64,000 nucleotides of DNA from Paucilactobacillus hokkaidonensis JCM 18461 (lineage in GTDB: Bacteria; Bacillota; Bacilli; Lactobacillales; Lactobacillaceae): contig NZ_AP014680.1 of assembly GCF_000829395.1 (NCBI RefSeq), forward strand, positions 1,550,001 to 1,614,000, given 5' to 3'. The translations under genes were made by a program, and so were the position numbers. Shown here one piece after another: positions 1 to 11,522 of this stretch (position 1 is the stretch's first letter; each line of letters starts with the position of its first letter). The notes under the pieces are model-generated. The model did no database searches. It saw only the letters and a program-made list of their open reading frames with translations, and was not told the DNA's origin.

Positions 1-646
1 TTTGCGTTTCAGTAGAAACGGTTTCCTCAAGTGTATCTTCAGAAATTGGTAACATTTGAATAGTCTTCACTTTTGATGAAATTCGGTTCACAAAATGACT
101 ATATGAAACATATAACTCATCAAAAATATCATTACTATACATATCAGTGACCGTTTTAACAATCTCTCTAACTTCATTAAATGTTGGTACATCACTAACA
201 CCAGTATATTCATACGCCACGTTCATTCCACGTTTAGTAAAAAATTCAGTCCCAGTATTACCAACAGTCAGAAAAACACTGTTTTCAGCAGTGAGATTAT
301 GTTCACGCATAAAATCTAGCGTGGCTTTAATCACATTACTATTATAACTACCAACCAATCCACGATCAGAGGTAATTACTAAAACACCAGTTTTTTGGAC
401 CGGCCGTTTTTCTAGAAGCGGAGAAATTGCCGAACTATCGCCAGCAGAAGTTGACCCAATAATATGAGATTGTGCAAGATGGGCCACAACTTGTTCTACC
501 TTAGCTGCATACACCTGATAAGTCTTCGTGTGACGTTGGATCTGGTTCAATTTTGAAGTTGAAACCATTTGCATCGCAGTCGTAATTTGATGCATGTTTT
601 TAGTAGACGCAATCTTATGTTTAACGCTTGCAAGTGAAGCTGGCAC
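1..646 (-). CDS. atpG: F1Fo ATP synthase subunit gamma (3' end outside window)
   Basis: Central rotor stalk of F1, which couples proton flow to ATP synthesis or hydrolysis at the membrane. About 215 codons are present and the gene runs off the left edge. The deduced N-terminus [11 protein letters not shown] followed by [15 protein letters not shown] is the conserved coiled-coil N-terminal helix of gamma. The start is a GTG at 646, preceded by GGTGAG, because no ATG fits the conserved beginning. It follows atpA by 32 bp in the same operon; atpD and atpC are expected beyond the edge. Identification is secure from sequence and synteny. Confidence 0.93.
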   Translation of the reverse strand, partial: MPASLASVKHKIASTKNMHQITTAMQMVSTSKLNQIQRHTKTYQVYAAKVEQVVAHLAQSHIIGSTSAGDSSAISPLLEKRPVQKTGVLVITSDRGLVGSYNSNVIKATLDFMREHNLTAENSVFLTVGNTGTEFFTKRGMNVAYEYTGVSDVPTFNEVREIVKTVTDMYSNDIFDELYVSYSHFVNRISSKVKTIQMLPISEDTLEETVSTETQ

Positions 647-678
647 TTAATCTCACCGTCCCTTCCTACTGGTCAATC

Positions 679-2232
<1,554 letters not shown>

Positions 2233-2248
2233 TCACTAAAGATATTGA

Positions 2249-2791
2249 TTATTTAACAAGTAAACGACGAATCTGTTCAATCTTCGAACTTAGACTACCA
2301 TCAAATGTTTCATTTTCAGTACTCATGATAACCCCGCCTAAAATTGATGGATTAACTTCTTCTTTTAGTAACACTTGTTTAGCACCAATGCGCTTTGCAA
2401 ATGTTTGAACTAATTGATTTTTTTGTGTTGTATCCAACTTTACTGCTGAGACAACGTTAGCATGAACCCGTTGTTTACGCGCATCATACCGTCGTTCAAA
2501 CTCATCAATAATTGCGACCATGTCATCCATACGACCGTAATCAAAAACCATTTTAATCAAGTTGGCAACAACAGTGCTAGCACCATCAGTCAATACTTGA
2601 ATTAATGATTGCTTTTCCGAGAGTGCCAATTCGGCCCCAGCAAGCACTGAAGCTAAATTAGTATTAGTTTGAAAAACTTGACGCAATTGCACCAATTCTT
2701 CAAATGTTTCGTCAAGCTGATCTTGTTCAACGACTAATTCAAACAACGCTTTTGAATAACGGTTTGCAATTGTCATTTTATCAAGACTCAT
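2249..2791 (-). CDS. atpH: F1Fo ATP synthase subunit delta
   Basis: Peripheral-stalk protein that connects F1 alpha to the Fo b subunits. I place the start at the ATG at 2791 (MSLDKMTIANRYSKALF), not at an in-frame codon further upstream. This ATG overlaps the end of atpF by 11 bp, which implies translational coupling, and the sequence starting IANRYSKALFE is the conserved OSCP/delta N-terminus. The resulting 180 residues are the usual size. The C-terminus (NPSILGGVIM, then FDGSLSSKIEQIRRLL) is the conserved family ending. Confidence 0.96.
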   Translation of the reverse strand: MSLDKMTIANRYSKALFELVVEQDQLDETFEELVQLRQVFQTNTNLASVLAGAELALSEKQSLIQVLTDGASTVVANLIKMVFDYGRMDDMVAIIDEFERRYDARKQRVHANVVSAVKLDTTQKNQLVQTFAKRIGAKQVLLKEEVNPSILGGVIMSTENETFDGSLSSKIEQIRRLLVK

Positions 2792-3299
2792 CTTTACCCA
2801 ACCCTTCGATATAAGAATCAATTAATGCTTTTTGATCATTGGCATTTAATTCCTTGTGAATGATCTTGGTTGCAATCTCAATAGATAAGCTTGCCACGTC
2901 GTTTTGAGCACCCTTAAGAGCATCTTGACGCGCTTGTTGTGCATCTTTTTGTGCAGCTTCTTTCAGTGCTTGCGCATCATTTTGTGCTGTTTCAACAATC
3001 TGAGTCCGTTGTGATTCACCATTTTGTTTAGCGTCGCTTACAATACCAGCAGCTTCTTGACGAGAGTTTTTCAACTCGACTTGTCGTTTCTGCGCTAGTT
3101 TGTTTGCTTCACTTCGTGATTCTTCAGCACTATCAATATCATTAGCGATCTTTTCAGCCCGATCATGCATCATTTTCACGACTGGCTTCCATGCAAATTT
3201 CTTTACTAATAACATCAAAATCACAAATGAAATTATGTAAAACAGCATATCACCAATGTACAAACCATTTGATTCAGCTAGAACACTTTGTGCAAACAT
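2781..3299 (-). CDS. atpF: F1Fo ATP synthase subunit b
   Basis: Membrane-anchored peripheral stalk of Fo. One N-terminal transmembrane helix (about residues 17-35, LFYIISFVILMLLVKKF) is followed by a long charged, alanine- and glutamine-rich coiled coil that makes up most of the 172 residues, which is the standard b-subunit architecture. The stop codon TGA at 2781-2783 lies inside the start of atpH, so the two genes overlap by 11 bp. It lies between atpE and atpH in canonical order. Confidence 0.97.
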   Translation of the reverse strand: MFAQSVLAESNGLYIGDMLFYIISFVILMLLVKKFAWKPVVKMMHDRAEKIANDIDSAEESRSEANKLAQKRQVELKNSRQEAAGIVSDAKQNGESQRTQIVETAQNDAQALKEAAQKDAQQARQDALKGAQNDVASLSIEIATKIIHKELNANDQKALIDSYIEGLGKDES

Positions 3300-3341
3300 C
3301 TATTGACACCTCCCCATAAATGAAATTATTTAGATTAATGA

Positions 3342-4331
<990 letters not shown>

Positions 4332-4403
4332 CTAATATATCATGAAACGTCTTGTAAAATTGTAATAAAACCAAATCTTTCGACAAATCAAAATACAAAG
4401 GAA

Positions 4404-4432
4404 ACTATACCACCAATTAACCTAAATATCAA
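4404..4432 (-). promoter_or_regulatory. Promoter of the atp operon
   Basis: On the minus strand a TTGATA -35 box (4427-4432) and TATAGT -10 box (4404-4409) are separated by exactly 17 bp, pointing at atpB. The rest of the 212-bp gap (4293-4504) holds an AT-rich leader and no gene. Assignment is by pattern match only. Confidence 0.7.
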
Positions 4433-4504
4433 AAAAATTCTTAAATAAAAATAGTTTTCATAACAGACTATACATCCTACTACAGCAGCGTTTAATGCTG
4501 TTAA

Positions 4505-5770
4505 TTATTTTTCGCTGACTGCTTCCTTTGGTAAAATCAAATTCAACAAAATACCTAAAACGGCTGCAACGGCCAATCCTGAAAATTGATATTGTCCAAG
4601 TTGTAAATAAGCATTTCCAATTCCAATCACTAAAATGGTCGACGAAATCATAAGATTCCGCTTTTGGTTAAAATCAACTTGTTTGTCAATTAAAACACGC
4701 AAGCCACTAGAAGCAATCACTCCAAATAATAAAAATGAAATTCCACCAATCACAGGACTCGGAATTGATTCAATTAATGCACTTAATTTACCGACAAAAC
4801 TAAATACAATAGCAAAAAATGCCGCACCACCGAGCACATAGACACTATGAACCCTTGTGATTGCCAATACTCCGATATTTTCCCCATAACTAGTAACTGG
4901 AGGGCCACCGACCAATGAAGCTACCAATGATGCAGTTCCATCACCCGCTAATGTATGATTTAATCCTGGTGATTTAAAAAAATTACGACCAGTTAATTGA
5001 TTTAATACCATAATATGGCCTAAATGTTCCGTCATCGTCACAAAAGCGATGGGCGCCATGCTCAATATAGCACCCCAATACAATTGCGGATGATACGTCA
5101 AAAACGGGACTTGAAAAGTTGGCAGACTAAACCAAGCAGCATCTAGGACCGGTTTAAAGTTAACAATGCCCACTACCACGGCCAATAAGTAACCAACCAC
5201 AATTCCCAGTAGAATTGGAATTAATCCTAGAAATCCGCGTAAGTACATATTAAATGCAATCGTAATCAATAGCGTGGCAATTGCAACCATAAAAAATTTC
5301 AAGTCATATTTTCCGGCAGCATTAAGTGTTGCATCTTTGGCGGCGGTTCCGGCCAATGATAACCCAATCACCATCACAATCGGACCGACTATAATGGGAG
5401 GAAGTATTTTATCAATCCAATCAGAACCAAAAAAACTAACAAGCAGTGCAACAATTAAATAGACGGCACCAACAGCTATCGTCCCCTGTGCAATTGCTGG
5501 ATATCCAGCAGTTTTCATCAAAGCGACCATCGGAACAATAAACGAAAAGCTAGATCCCATATAGGCTGGAATTTTGGCCTTCGTAATTAGAATATACAAC
5601 AACGTTCCAACTCCAGAACTAAATAATGCAATCCCTGGATTTAAACCCACTAAAATAGGGACTAATACAGTTGAACCAAACATCGAAAACATATGCTGAA
5701 TTGATAATCCAATCCATTGACCAAGCTTGGGTCGATCACCAATATCTAAAACGACATCCCTGCGTTCCAT
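4505..5770 (-). CDS. uraA: Uracil permease (NCS2 family)
   Basis: Proton-coupled nucleobase transporter that imports uracil for salvage by Upp, encoded 4 kb away. The start is the ATG at 5770 (MERRDVVLDIGDRPKL), which has AGGAGG eight bases upstream; the open frame runs further but passes through the attenuator. The protein has about 421 residues and 12-14 hydrophobic helices. The NCS2 pattern is visible in QHMFSMFGSTVLVP near the N-terminus and in MAPIAFVTMTEHLG mid-protein. A PyrR-type leader upstream supports pyrimidine specificity over xanthine. It may also be called pyrP. Confidence 0.92.
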   Translation of the reverse strand: MERRDVVLDIGDRPKLGQWIGLSIQHMFSMFGSTVLVPILVGLNPGIALFSSGVGTLLYILITKAKIPAYMGSSFSFIVPMVALMKTAGYPAIAQGTIAVGAVYLIVALLVSFFGSDWIDKILPPIIVGPIVMVIGLSLAGTAAKDATLNAAGKYDLKFFMVAIATLLITIAFNMYLRGFLGLIPILLGIVVGYLLAVVVGIVNFKPVLDAAWFSLPTFQVPFLTYHPQLYWGAILSMAPIAFVTMTEHLGHIMVLNQLTGRNFFKSPGLNHTLAGDGTASLVASLVGGPPVTSYGENIGVLAITRVHSVYVLGGAAFFAIVFSFVGKLSALIESIPSPVIGGISFLLFGVIASSGLRVLIDKQVDFNQKRNLMISSTILVIGIGNAYLQLGQYQFSGLAVAAVLGILLNLILPKEAVSEK

Positions 5771-5790
5771 TCCAATTACCTCCTGATAGC

Positions 5791-5835
5791 AAAAAAGACA
5801 GCCGCTACAATCCAGTAAGGTTGTAAAGGCCATCT
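5791..5835 (-). terminator. Attenuator terminator in the uracil permease leader
   Basis: On the minus strand a long stem (AGATGGCC paired with GGCTGTCT through two G-U pairs, plus an inner TACAA/TTGTA stem) is followed directly by TTTTTT, about 20 bp before the permease ATG. A terminator inside a 5' leader, downstream of a PyrR-like site, is the standard layout of pyr attenuation. Confidence 0.8.
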
Positions 5836-5883
5836 CAGTATTCACCAGTGGTAAATATTATTTGTCAACGAGACTCCCTTTTC

Positions 5884-5897
5884 AGCCTCACTGGGCC
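5884..5897 (-). promoter_or_regulatory. PyrR-binding loop (anti-antiterminator)
   Basis: The minus-strand leader contains GGCCCAGTGAGGCT, a close match to the known PyrR RNA-binding consensus (CCAGAGAGGCT). GGCCCAGT here can pair with a later ACTG...GGCC segment to form an antiterminator. With high UMP, PyrR should favour the terminator at 5791-5835. A TTGACA box with a weak -10 (TAACCT) lies at 5948-5953 and 5925-5930. pyrR itself is not in the window. Confidence 0.78.
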
Positions 5898-5960
5898 AAA
5901 TTAAAAGGACATTTAATTCAATTAAGGTTATCTTATTTTGACCTATCTGTCAATGCGTGT

Positions 5961-5969
5961 TGTTGGCGT
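5961..5969. repeat. Target-site duplication, left copy
   Basis: TGTTGGCGT, identical to 7517-7525 on the other side of the ISLre2-type element. Confidence 0.9.
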
Positions 5970-6026
5970 GTATGTGTCAAGTTTTCCTAGATACCTTTTA
6001 TTCGACTTAATATTTATACATCCGAA

Positions 6027-7391
6027 TTAACGGGAGTATGCTTTTGCCATTGCCCCTATGGGGCTACTTGTTGATGAATCAACAGTAATATTACCAATTT
6101 TAACGCCTATGTGATGTGAACGTATTTTTCGGTTTAAATCTGTGAATCTAATTGATTTAATTGACTCGAGAGATACTTCAATTTTAAGTTCTCTTAGCCT
6201 TCTTAATCCTGATGATAGATCTTGATTAAGATGACTGTTAACTCTTGCTAGTATGAGAACTAACATAGCTTGTAATCCTTCTTTAGACCAACTCTTACCC
6301 TGCTTTTTTAAGCGGTAGGTGAAAGCTCTGTGTGAGCTCTCAGCTGAGCCTAATTTGCCCATATATTTATAACCGCGATCTTTAGGACGTTTGATATATT
6401 TCCAATTACGGCTTAGATAATGTCTTAATTTGGTCAACTTTTCGGAATCTTTTCCAATTGTAATTTGTGATTCAAAAGTATCTAAAATAGCCGCTAATTG
6501 GTTCAAATTATGTCCTCTAATAGCTGCTGTAGCCTTTCTACTTAACGGGTTTTGTAGACCGATGGTCTGCTCGAATTTTCGAATAAAGTGATACCGATCA
6601 ATTACATACTCAACTTTTTTTGCCCCAGGAACTAATTCGCGCATACTGATGGGATCATATCCAGGACCGGCATCACTTGCTAAAAACACTACCATTTCGC
6701 TTAATTTATAATGTGCTTCCAGATAATCACAAACTTGTTTTCGTGCTTTTAAATGATTAGTTTCAACAAATTCACGCTTATTTACTGGACCAGCATTAGT
6801 GGATTCGTATACCTTATAATGATGCACAGAAACCCGTTGCTTACCACGTTCTCGGACTTCAAAAGCATCTCCTTCAATTACTAAATTATCCACTTTTTTA
6901 CGATGAACAATTTCTTTATCAAGTGTTTCTTCCTCGACAGCAACGATGTCGGCCATCTCTCTAACGATTTTGTCGACTGCCCATGCACTAATATCAGTCT
7001 GACTGGCAAGGTTAATCATATCCGCTGTGTTTCTCATGGTAGTCATTTGACCAATCTTACTAACAACACTTTTGAAATATGGTGAAAACCTTTTTCGCGA
7101 CGCAAGTTTTAAATGTGTATCCAGTGGAAAATAATTGGTTCCATCTGTCTTCCTATAGCATCTACGTTCAAATGAAACAGCACCAAACATAAAATTGATT
7201 GTTCGTGGTTGTCGGTTAATAAAGGTATGGTCACTTGGAATCTGAGAAACTAACGTTTCGTCTAGTTGAATTAAGTATTTAGATACAATTTCTTGAAACA
7301 TTTCCCGCAAACAACGAATAACTTGTTCCTCCAAATCAAATAAACTATCTAAATTATTCAATGAATCAATAAAATCTGCTAAAATAAACAT
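6027..7391 (-). CDS. ISLre2-family transposase (UPF0236 type)
   Basis: 454-residue transposase, full length for the family, with no frameshift. Recognisable ISLre2 features are the N-terminal region with INFMFGAVSFERRCYRK, the central acidic motif around VIEGDAFEVRERG, and the conserved FLASDAGPGYDP and VEYVIDRYHFIRKF blocks that contain the presumed catalytic acidic residues. It fills almost the whole insertion sequence. Its start codon and ribosome binding site are folded into a hairpin (7393-7446), which should limit translation from read-through transcripts. Confidence 0.92.
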   Translation of the reverse strand: MFILADFIDSLNNLDSLFDLEEQVIRCLREMFQEIVSKYLIQLDETLVSQIPSDHTFINRQPRTINFMFGAVSFERRCYRKTDGTNYFPLDTHLKLASRKRFSPYFKSVVSKIGQMTTMRNTADMINLASQTDISAWAVDKIVREMADIVAVEEETLDKEIVHRKKVDNLVIEGDAFEVRERGKQRVSVHHYKVYESTNAGPVNKREFVETNHLKARKQVCDYLEAHYKLSEMVVFLASDAGPGYDPISMRELVPGAKKVEYVIDRYHFIRKFEQTIGLQNPLSRKATAAIRGHNLNQLAAILDTFESQITIGKDSEKLTKLRHYLSRNWKYIKRPKDRGYKYMGKLGSAESSHRAFTYRLKKQGKSWSKEGLQAMLVLILARVNSHLNQDLSSGLRRLRELKIEVSLESIKSIRFTDLNRKIRSHHIGVKIGNITVDSSTSSPIGAMAKAYSR

Positions 7392-7392
7392 G

Positions 7393-7446
7393 AAAGACCT
7401 GCATCCTTTCTTTTAATCTTCGTCGATTAAAAGGCTACAGGTCTTT
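7393..7446 (-). promoter_or_regulatory. Hairpin sequestering the transposase translation start
   Basis: AAGACCTG and CAGGTCTT flank an inner TTTTAATC/GATTAAAA stem. On the minus strand the 3' arm contains the AGGATGCAGG ribosome-binding region just before the transposase ATG. IS elements often use such structures to block expression from external promoters; the role here is inferred. Confidence 0.6.
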
Positions 7447-7506
7447 TCTTATATATTCAATCTAAAATGAATATTCCTAGAAATATGTTGACCATCTAGG
7501 AAAACC

Positions 7507-8256
7507 TTACACTAACTGTTGGCGTTTTCCCATTACAAATGCTGTGATGGGGACAGTTAAAATCACGCCTACAAAAGAAACCAATACCATAATAAGTTCT
7601 GCAACAAATATTTTGTTGTTCATTATTTCGCCAAAAGAATAGTGCAGCCCGGAAAACCAAATAAACAGTGCTAAGAAACCACCGAAGAAGCCAAAAAACA
7701 AGGTATTAAAAGTGGTGCCAATAATTTTCTTACCAACTGAAATACCATTATTAAATAATTCTTTAGCCGTCGTTTTGGGATGCTGCTGAATAATTTCATC
7801 CAGTCCAGCAGCAATTGCCATTGCCGCTTCTGCGATTGCTCCCAAAGTGCTTAGCACAGTCGTTGTGACAGCAATTTTCAAAAAGTTAATACCAATTAAA
7901 ATTGACATTCCCTCTAAATCGTCAGAATCTTCTTCACCAAATCCTTGTACCATCGCTAGATGTTCGACCGGAATAATCAATAATACTAATATAACCAGCA
8001 CTATTAAAGAAGCATAAAACGCAGTCTGCGATGTCAGCAAATCATCTTCACCCATAAAAATCGTGATTGCCAATATTATGACACCTGTGATGAGCGTCAC
8101 AGCTAAGGGGGGCAAATGAAATGCCATCAAAATGACAGCCATAAATAAAAAGCCAAAGTTTAAAATCAAGCTTAAAAAGGCCTTCCATCCCTGCTTACCT
8201 CCAACTAACACCATCAATATTAATAAAACTAATCCAAGCGCTGAAATTGTACTCAT
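7507..8256 (-). CDS. YibE/F-family membrane protein, C-terminus altered by IS insertion
   Basis: Polytopic membrane protein of 249 residues with about seven hydrophobic helices; family function is unknown. It overlaps the upstream family member by 4 bp (ATGA), so the two are translationally coupled and probably form one complex. The final codons (after KRQQ) and the TAA stop come from the end of the ISLre2-type element. Joining the two flanks across the 9-bp duplication restores an ending KRQQHALTDRSK with a stop at 5933-5935. The altered tail is short and cytoplasmic, so function may be kept. Confidence 0.85.
   Translation of the reverse strand: MSTISALGLVLLILMVLVGGKQGWKAFLSLILNFGFLFMAVILMAFHLPPLAVTLITGVIILAITIFMGEDDLLTSQTAFYASLIVLVILVLLIIPVEHLAMVQGFGEEDSDDLEGMSILIGINFLKIAVTTTVLSTLGAIAEAAMAIAAGLDEIIQQHPKTTAKELFNNGISVGKKIIGTTFNTLFFGFFGGFLALFIWFSGLHYSFGEIMNNKIFVAELIMVLVSFVGVILTVPITAFVMGKRQQLV
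7517..7525. repeat. Target-site duplication, right copy
   Basis: TGTTGGCGT, identical to 5961-5969; this copy lies in the coding sequence of the YibE/F-family gene (codons for K-R-Q-Q). Confidence 0.9.
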
Positions 8257-9362
8257 GCCTTCACTCGCTTCCCTAATAGTAATCCTGCTAACCCACTGGC
8301 AACTGGAATAGCTAATACTATGCCAATACCGCTAATTAGGCTCTGAACAGTTCCTAAACTCATGTTCATTGCAAATGTATAGCCCCATGAATTACCATTT
8401 TTAATATAAAGCAAAGTTGATGTAAACGTATCGGCCATAAAAATCATAAATAAAACGTTCACTAACGGTCCCATAATCGTTTGTCCGACTTTACGACCAG
8501 ATAAAAACAATTTTGTGGATGAAATATCAGGATCTAAGCTTTTTAACTCGAACAAAGTCGCCACAATATCAGTTGACTCATCCATAACCGCCCCTAATGA
8601 CCCTAGCAACGTCTCAGCTAAAAATAACGGCCGTGGTACTTGTGTCACATATTGCATGGACTCATAATACATTCCACGCTCCTTTGTCCAGCTAAAAACA
8701 GCCAAACTAATGAGCATGGCAACGCTTGTCCCAAGAATTGTGGCCCCCAGAGTAGCTAACATTTGTCTGGTAGGTCCTAAAACCAATAGTAAGGTCATAA
8801 TGGCAAACACGAACGACAATACACCAAAAATCAGCATAATGTGATTTCCCTGCAAACTTAAGTCAATCTGAATAGCAATAAAAAAGACAACCCCGTTCAA
8901 CAGAACACTTAAAAAGGCCAATGACCCTTGCTTGCGCATAATTAGCAGTAACAGTGCCAAGACAAGCCAGAATAGAAAGGCCAAGACATCATCACGTTTG
9001 TAATCTTTGATAGTCCCGGACAATTGATGATGTTTGTTTTGCTGTAAATTAACAAAAATTTGATCACCTTTTCTATACTGTTGATCCAGTCCACCAGAAT
9101 CTGAAAATTGATTAGTCAGTTTAAACTCACGATTTTTAAATTTTCCGTTTAAAAGTTTAACTTCTAACGTTTGATTGGTCAGATGATCAACGTTGTCAAA
9201 ATTATCTTTTTGTTTTTGCTTAGCTCCATTATTAACTGTTATCACTTGTGCCAGTGGTTGTCTGTAAAACGTCTGGTTATGTGTCACAAATACCATCATT
9301 AAAATTCCAAGTATTACTAAACCAACTGCCAGCCAAATAGTATGTTTATTTTTTTGAACCAA
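8253..9362 (-). CDS. YibE/F-family membrane protein
   Basis: 369-residue protein: an N-terminal transmembrane segment (about 10-28), an extracytoplasmic domain of roughly 100 residues, then about seven transmembrane helices, with the conserved loops TLLGSLGAVMDESTDI and FLSGRKVGQTIMGPL. Function is not established; the family is sometimes proposed to be a transporter. The start is a TTG at 9362 with a weak upstream GTGGGG. It is the first gene of a two-gene unit, separated from upp by a terminator. Confidence 0.82.
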   Translation of the reverse strand: MVQKNKHTIWLAVGLVILGILMMVFVTHNQTFYRQPLAQVITVNNGAKQKQKDNFDNVDHLTNQTLEVKLLNGKFKNREFKLTNQFSDSGGLDQQYRKGDQIFVNLQQNKHHQLSGTIKDYKRDDVLAFLFWLVLALLLLIMRKQGSLAFLSVLLNGVVFFIAIQIDLSLQGNHIMLIFGVLSFVFAIMTLLLVLGPTRQMLATLGATILGTSVAMLISLAVFSWTKERGMYYESMQYVTQVPRPLFLAETLLGSLGAVMDESTDIVATLFELKSLDPDISSTKLFLSGRKVGQTIMGPLVNVLFMIFMADTFTSTLLYIKNGNSWGYTFAMNMSLGTVQSLISGIGIVLAIPVASGLAGLLLGKRVKA

Positions 9363-9442
9363 CTTTATTCAACCCCACTCTAAAATACTGTGGCTATTGT
9401 ACCGCAAATAGTGTCAGCATGGCCGTTAAGAATGTTTAAAAT

Positions 9443-9477
9443 AAAAAAGAGCCGAGAAAAATATTATTCTCAGCTCT
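9443..9477 (-). terminator. Rho-independent terminator after upp
   Basis: Minus strand: AGAGCTGAGAA and TTCTCGGCTCT form an 11-bp stem (one G-U pair) followed by TTTTTT. It begins right after the upp stop codon and separates upp from the YibE/F pair. Confidence 0.9.
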
Positions 9478-9481
9478 CACC

Positions 9482-10111
9482 TTATTTAGTACCAAATAAT
9501 CGGTCACCGGCATCCCCAAGGCCTGGGATGATATAACCGTCTTCATTTAATTTTTCATCTAACGAAGCGGTATAAATGTCAACATCTGGATACTTTGTTT
9601 GTAATGCTTTAACCCCTTCAGGAGCAGCTACTAAACAAACAAACTTAATATTTGTAGCACCACGCTTTTTCAATGCATCAATTGCCATAATGGCAGAACC
9701 ACCAGTAGCAAGCATTGGATCTACTACTAGTAATTGGCGTTGATCAATATCAGACGGCAATTTAACAAAATACTCGTGTGGTTTAAGAGTTGTCTCGTCA
9801 CGATACATGCCGATATGACCCACTTTAGCAGCAGGAATTAATTCTAATATTCCATCAACCATTCCTAGTCCAGCTCGTAGAATAGGAATGATTGCCACTT
9901 TTTTGCCAGCCAGTTGTTTTTTAACAGTTGTAGCCATTGGCGTTTCAACCGTTACATCTTCTAATGGCATATCCCGTGAAACCTCATAGGCCATTAATGT
10001 CGAAATTTCATTGACCGTTTCACGAAAGATTTTAGTTCCAATTTTCTTATCTCGAATTAACGTTAATTTGTGCTGAATCAGTGGATGATCAAGTACTTCA
10101 AATTTGCCCAT
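9482..10111 (-). CDS. upp: Uracil phosphoribosyltransferase
   Basis: Converts uracil and PRPP to UMP in the cytoplasm (pyrimidine salvage). The start is the ATG at 10111 ([15 protein letters not shown]), with AAAGGAG upstream. The 209-residue length matches the family. The PRPP-binding loop [12 protein letters not shown] and the C-terminal uracil-binding region [17 protein letters not shown] are intact. It follows glyA by 77 bp, as in many Firmicutes (glyA-upp-atp). The uracil permease next to the atp operon would supply its substrate. Confidence 0.98.
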   Translation of the reverse strand: MGKFEVLDHPLIQHKLTLIRDKKIGTKIFRETVNEISTLMAYEVSRDMPLEDVTVETPMATTVKKQLAGKKVAIIPILRAGLGMVDGILELIPAAKVGHIGMYRDETTLKPHEYFVKLPSDIDQRQLLVVDPMLATGGSAIMAIDALKKRGATNIKFVCLVAAPEGVKALQTKYPDVDIYTASLDEKLNEDGYIIPGLGDAGDRLFGTK

Positions 10112-10188
10112 GACAAACAAACACTCCTTTTTTATTTCTTATCTATTGTACCAAACAATTCTCCTAAAAAATGAGTTTTAAATAATTT

Positions 10189-11421
10189 TTATTTGATTGG
10201 ATGAGTATTTGTTAGTTCATGCACTTGTTTTGCTACCGCTTTAAGCTCTTGTTCGTCTTGACCATGCTCAATCACCTGTAAAATTAACCGAGCGACTTTC
10301 TTAGAATCGTCAGTATTAAAACCACGACTGGTTATTGCGGGTGTTCCAATTCGAAGGCCACTTGTAATAAATGGACTTAGTGGTTCATTTGGAATTGATT
10401 CTTTGTTGGCGGTGATATTAACACTATCAAGTAAATTTTGTAACTGTTTGCCATTCAGATCGGTATCTGAAATATCAATCGTCATCAAATGATTATCAGT
10501 CCCACCGGAGACCACATGGACGTGCTTGCTTTCATTAAATACCTCAGCCATGGCTTTTGCATTTTCAATGACTTGCTTACTATATTCAGTAAACTCTGGT
10601 TGCAAATCTTCATAAAACGCCTGGGCTTTTCCAGCAATTACGTGTTCTAATGGGCCACCTTGCGTCCCCGGAAAAACAGCCGAATTAACTTTTTTGGCAT
10701 ATTTAGTTTGGCTCAAAATAAGCCCCCCACGAGGCCCACGAAGTGTTTTATGGGTTGTGGTTGTCACTACATCAGCAATCCCGACAGGGCTTGGATGCAA
10801 TCCAGTTGCTACCAGGCCTGCAATGTGGGCCATGTCAACCATCAAGTAGGCTCCAACTTCGTCGGCAATGCTTCGAAATTTTTGCCAATCAATTATGCGG
10901 CTGTACGCAGATGCACCAGCCACAATTATTTGTGGTTTGACCTCTTTAGCCTGCTTTAAAATGGCAGCATAATCCAACATTTGTGTTTCACTATTTAAGC
11001 CATAGCCTTCCGTGCGATAAAACTTTCCACTGAAATTAACCGGAGAGCCATGGGTTAAATGACCGCCAGCATCCAATCCCATTCCTAAAATAGTATCACC
11101 AGGTTTGATAAATGCTTGGTACACGGCCATGTTAGCCTGTGAACCAGAATGTGGCTGAACATTGGCATACTCTGCGTTAAACAATTCTTTTGCGTGATCA
11201 ATGGCCAGTTGCTCAACCTGGTCAATAAACTGACAGCCGCCATAGTAACGTTTACCAGGATAACCTTCAGCGTACTTATTAGTTAAAACTGAACCCTGAG
11301 CCGCTTGAACCGCATCGGATACAATGTTTTCGGACGCAATTAATTCAATTGTATCTGCTTGCCTGTTTTCTTCACTTTTAATTGATTGCCAAAGTACTGG
11401 ATCCTTTTTGCCATAGTTCAT
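10189..11421 (-). CDS. glyA: Serine hydroxymethyltransferase
   Basis: PLP enzyme interconverting serine and glycine while charging tetrahydrofolate with a one-carbon unit. The ATG at 11421 ([11 protein letters not shown]) is preferred because AAGGAG sits eight bases upstream; a GTG three codons earlier is too close. About 410 residues. The PLP lysine lies in [14 protein letters not shown], and substrate/cofactor segments [10 protein letters not shown] and [11 protein letters not shown] are intact. It lies between sua5 and upp in conserved order. Confidence 0.98.
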   Translation of the reverse strand: MNYGKKDPVLWQSIKSEENRQADTIELIASENIVSDAVQAAQGSVLTNKYAEGYPGKRYYGGCQFIDQVEQLAIDHAKELFNAEYANVQPHSGSQANMAVYQAFIKPGDTILGMGLDAGGHLTHGSPVNFSGKFYRTEGYGLNSETQMLDYAAILKQAKEVKPQIIVAGASAYSRIIDWQKFRSIADEVGAYLMVDMAHIAGLVATGLHPSPVGIADVVTTTTHKTLRGPRGGLILSQTKYAKKVNSAVFPGTQGGPLEHVIAGKAQAFYEDLQPEFTEYSKQVIENAKAMAEVFNESKHVHVVSGGTDNHLMTIDISDTDLNGKQLQNLLDSVNITANKESIPNEPLSPFITSGLRIGTPAITSRGFNTDDSKKVARLILQVIEHGQDEQELKAVAKQVHELTNTHPIK

Positions 11422-11522
11422 TTTGACCACTCCTTAAATTGCGCTGGTAACTAGCTTCAAACCGCTTCATCCGGTTTTAATTCCTAATATTATTCTATCT
11501 AATTTAATCACAGAAACAAGCA

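Larger units (their letters stand above)
5970..7516 (-). mobile_element. ISLre2-family insertion sequence
   Basis: About 1547 bp with imperfect terminal inverted repeats of 23 bp (19 matches), sharing the core GTTTTCCTAGAT at both ends, and flanked by a 9-bp direct repeat TGTTGGCGT (5961-5969 and 7517-7525). It carries a single transposase gene on the minus strand. A 9-bp target duplication and IRs of this size are what is known for ISLre2 elements. It inserted into the 3' end of the neighbouring YibE/F-family gene. The matching target repeats and intact transposase suggest recent insertion. Confidence 0.93.

Noticed and set aside
4480-4504. Terminator of the uracil permease gene
   Set aside because: ACAGCA/TGCTGT forms a 6-bp stem after the stop codon but lacks a T-tail on the minus strand; its T-rich side faces the other direction.
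10660-10959. Plus-strand open frames opposite glyA
   Set aside because: They are antisense shadows of glyA with no ribosome binding site and Cys/Pro-rich composition unlike real proteins.
11460-11520. Terminator between sua5 and glyA
   Set aside because: AAACCG/CGGTTT can pair, but no T-run follows on the coding strand, so it is unlikely to stop transcription.
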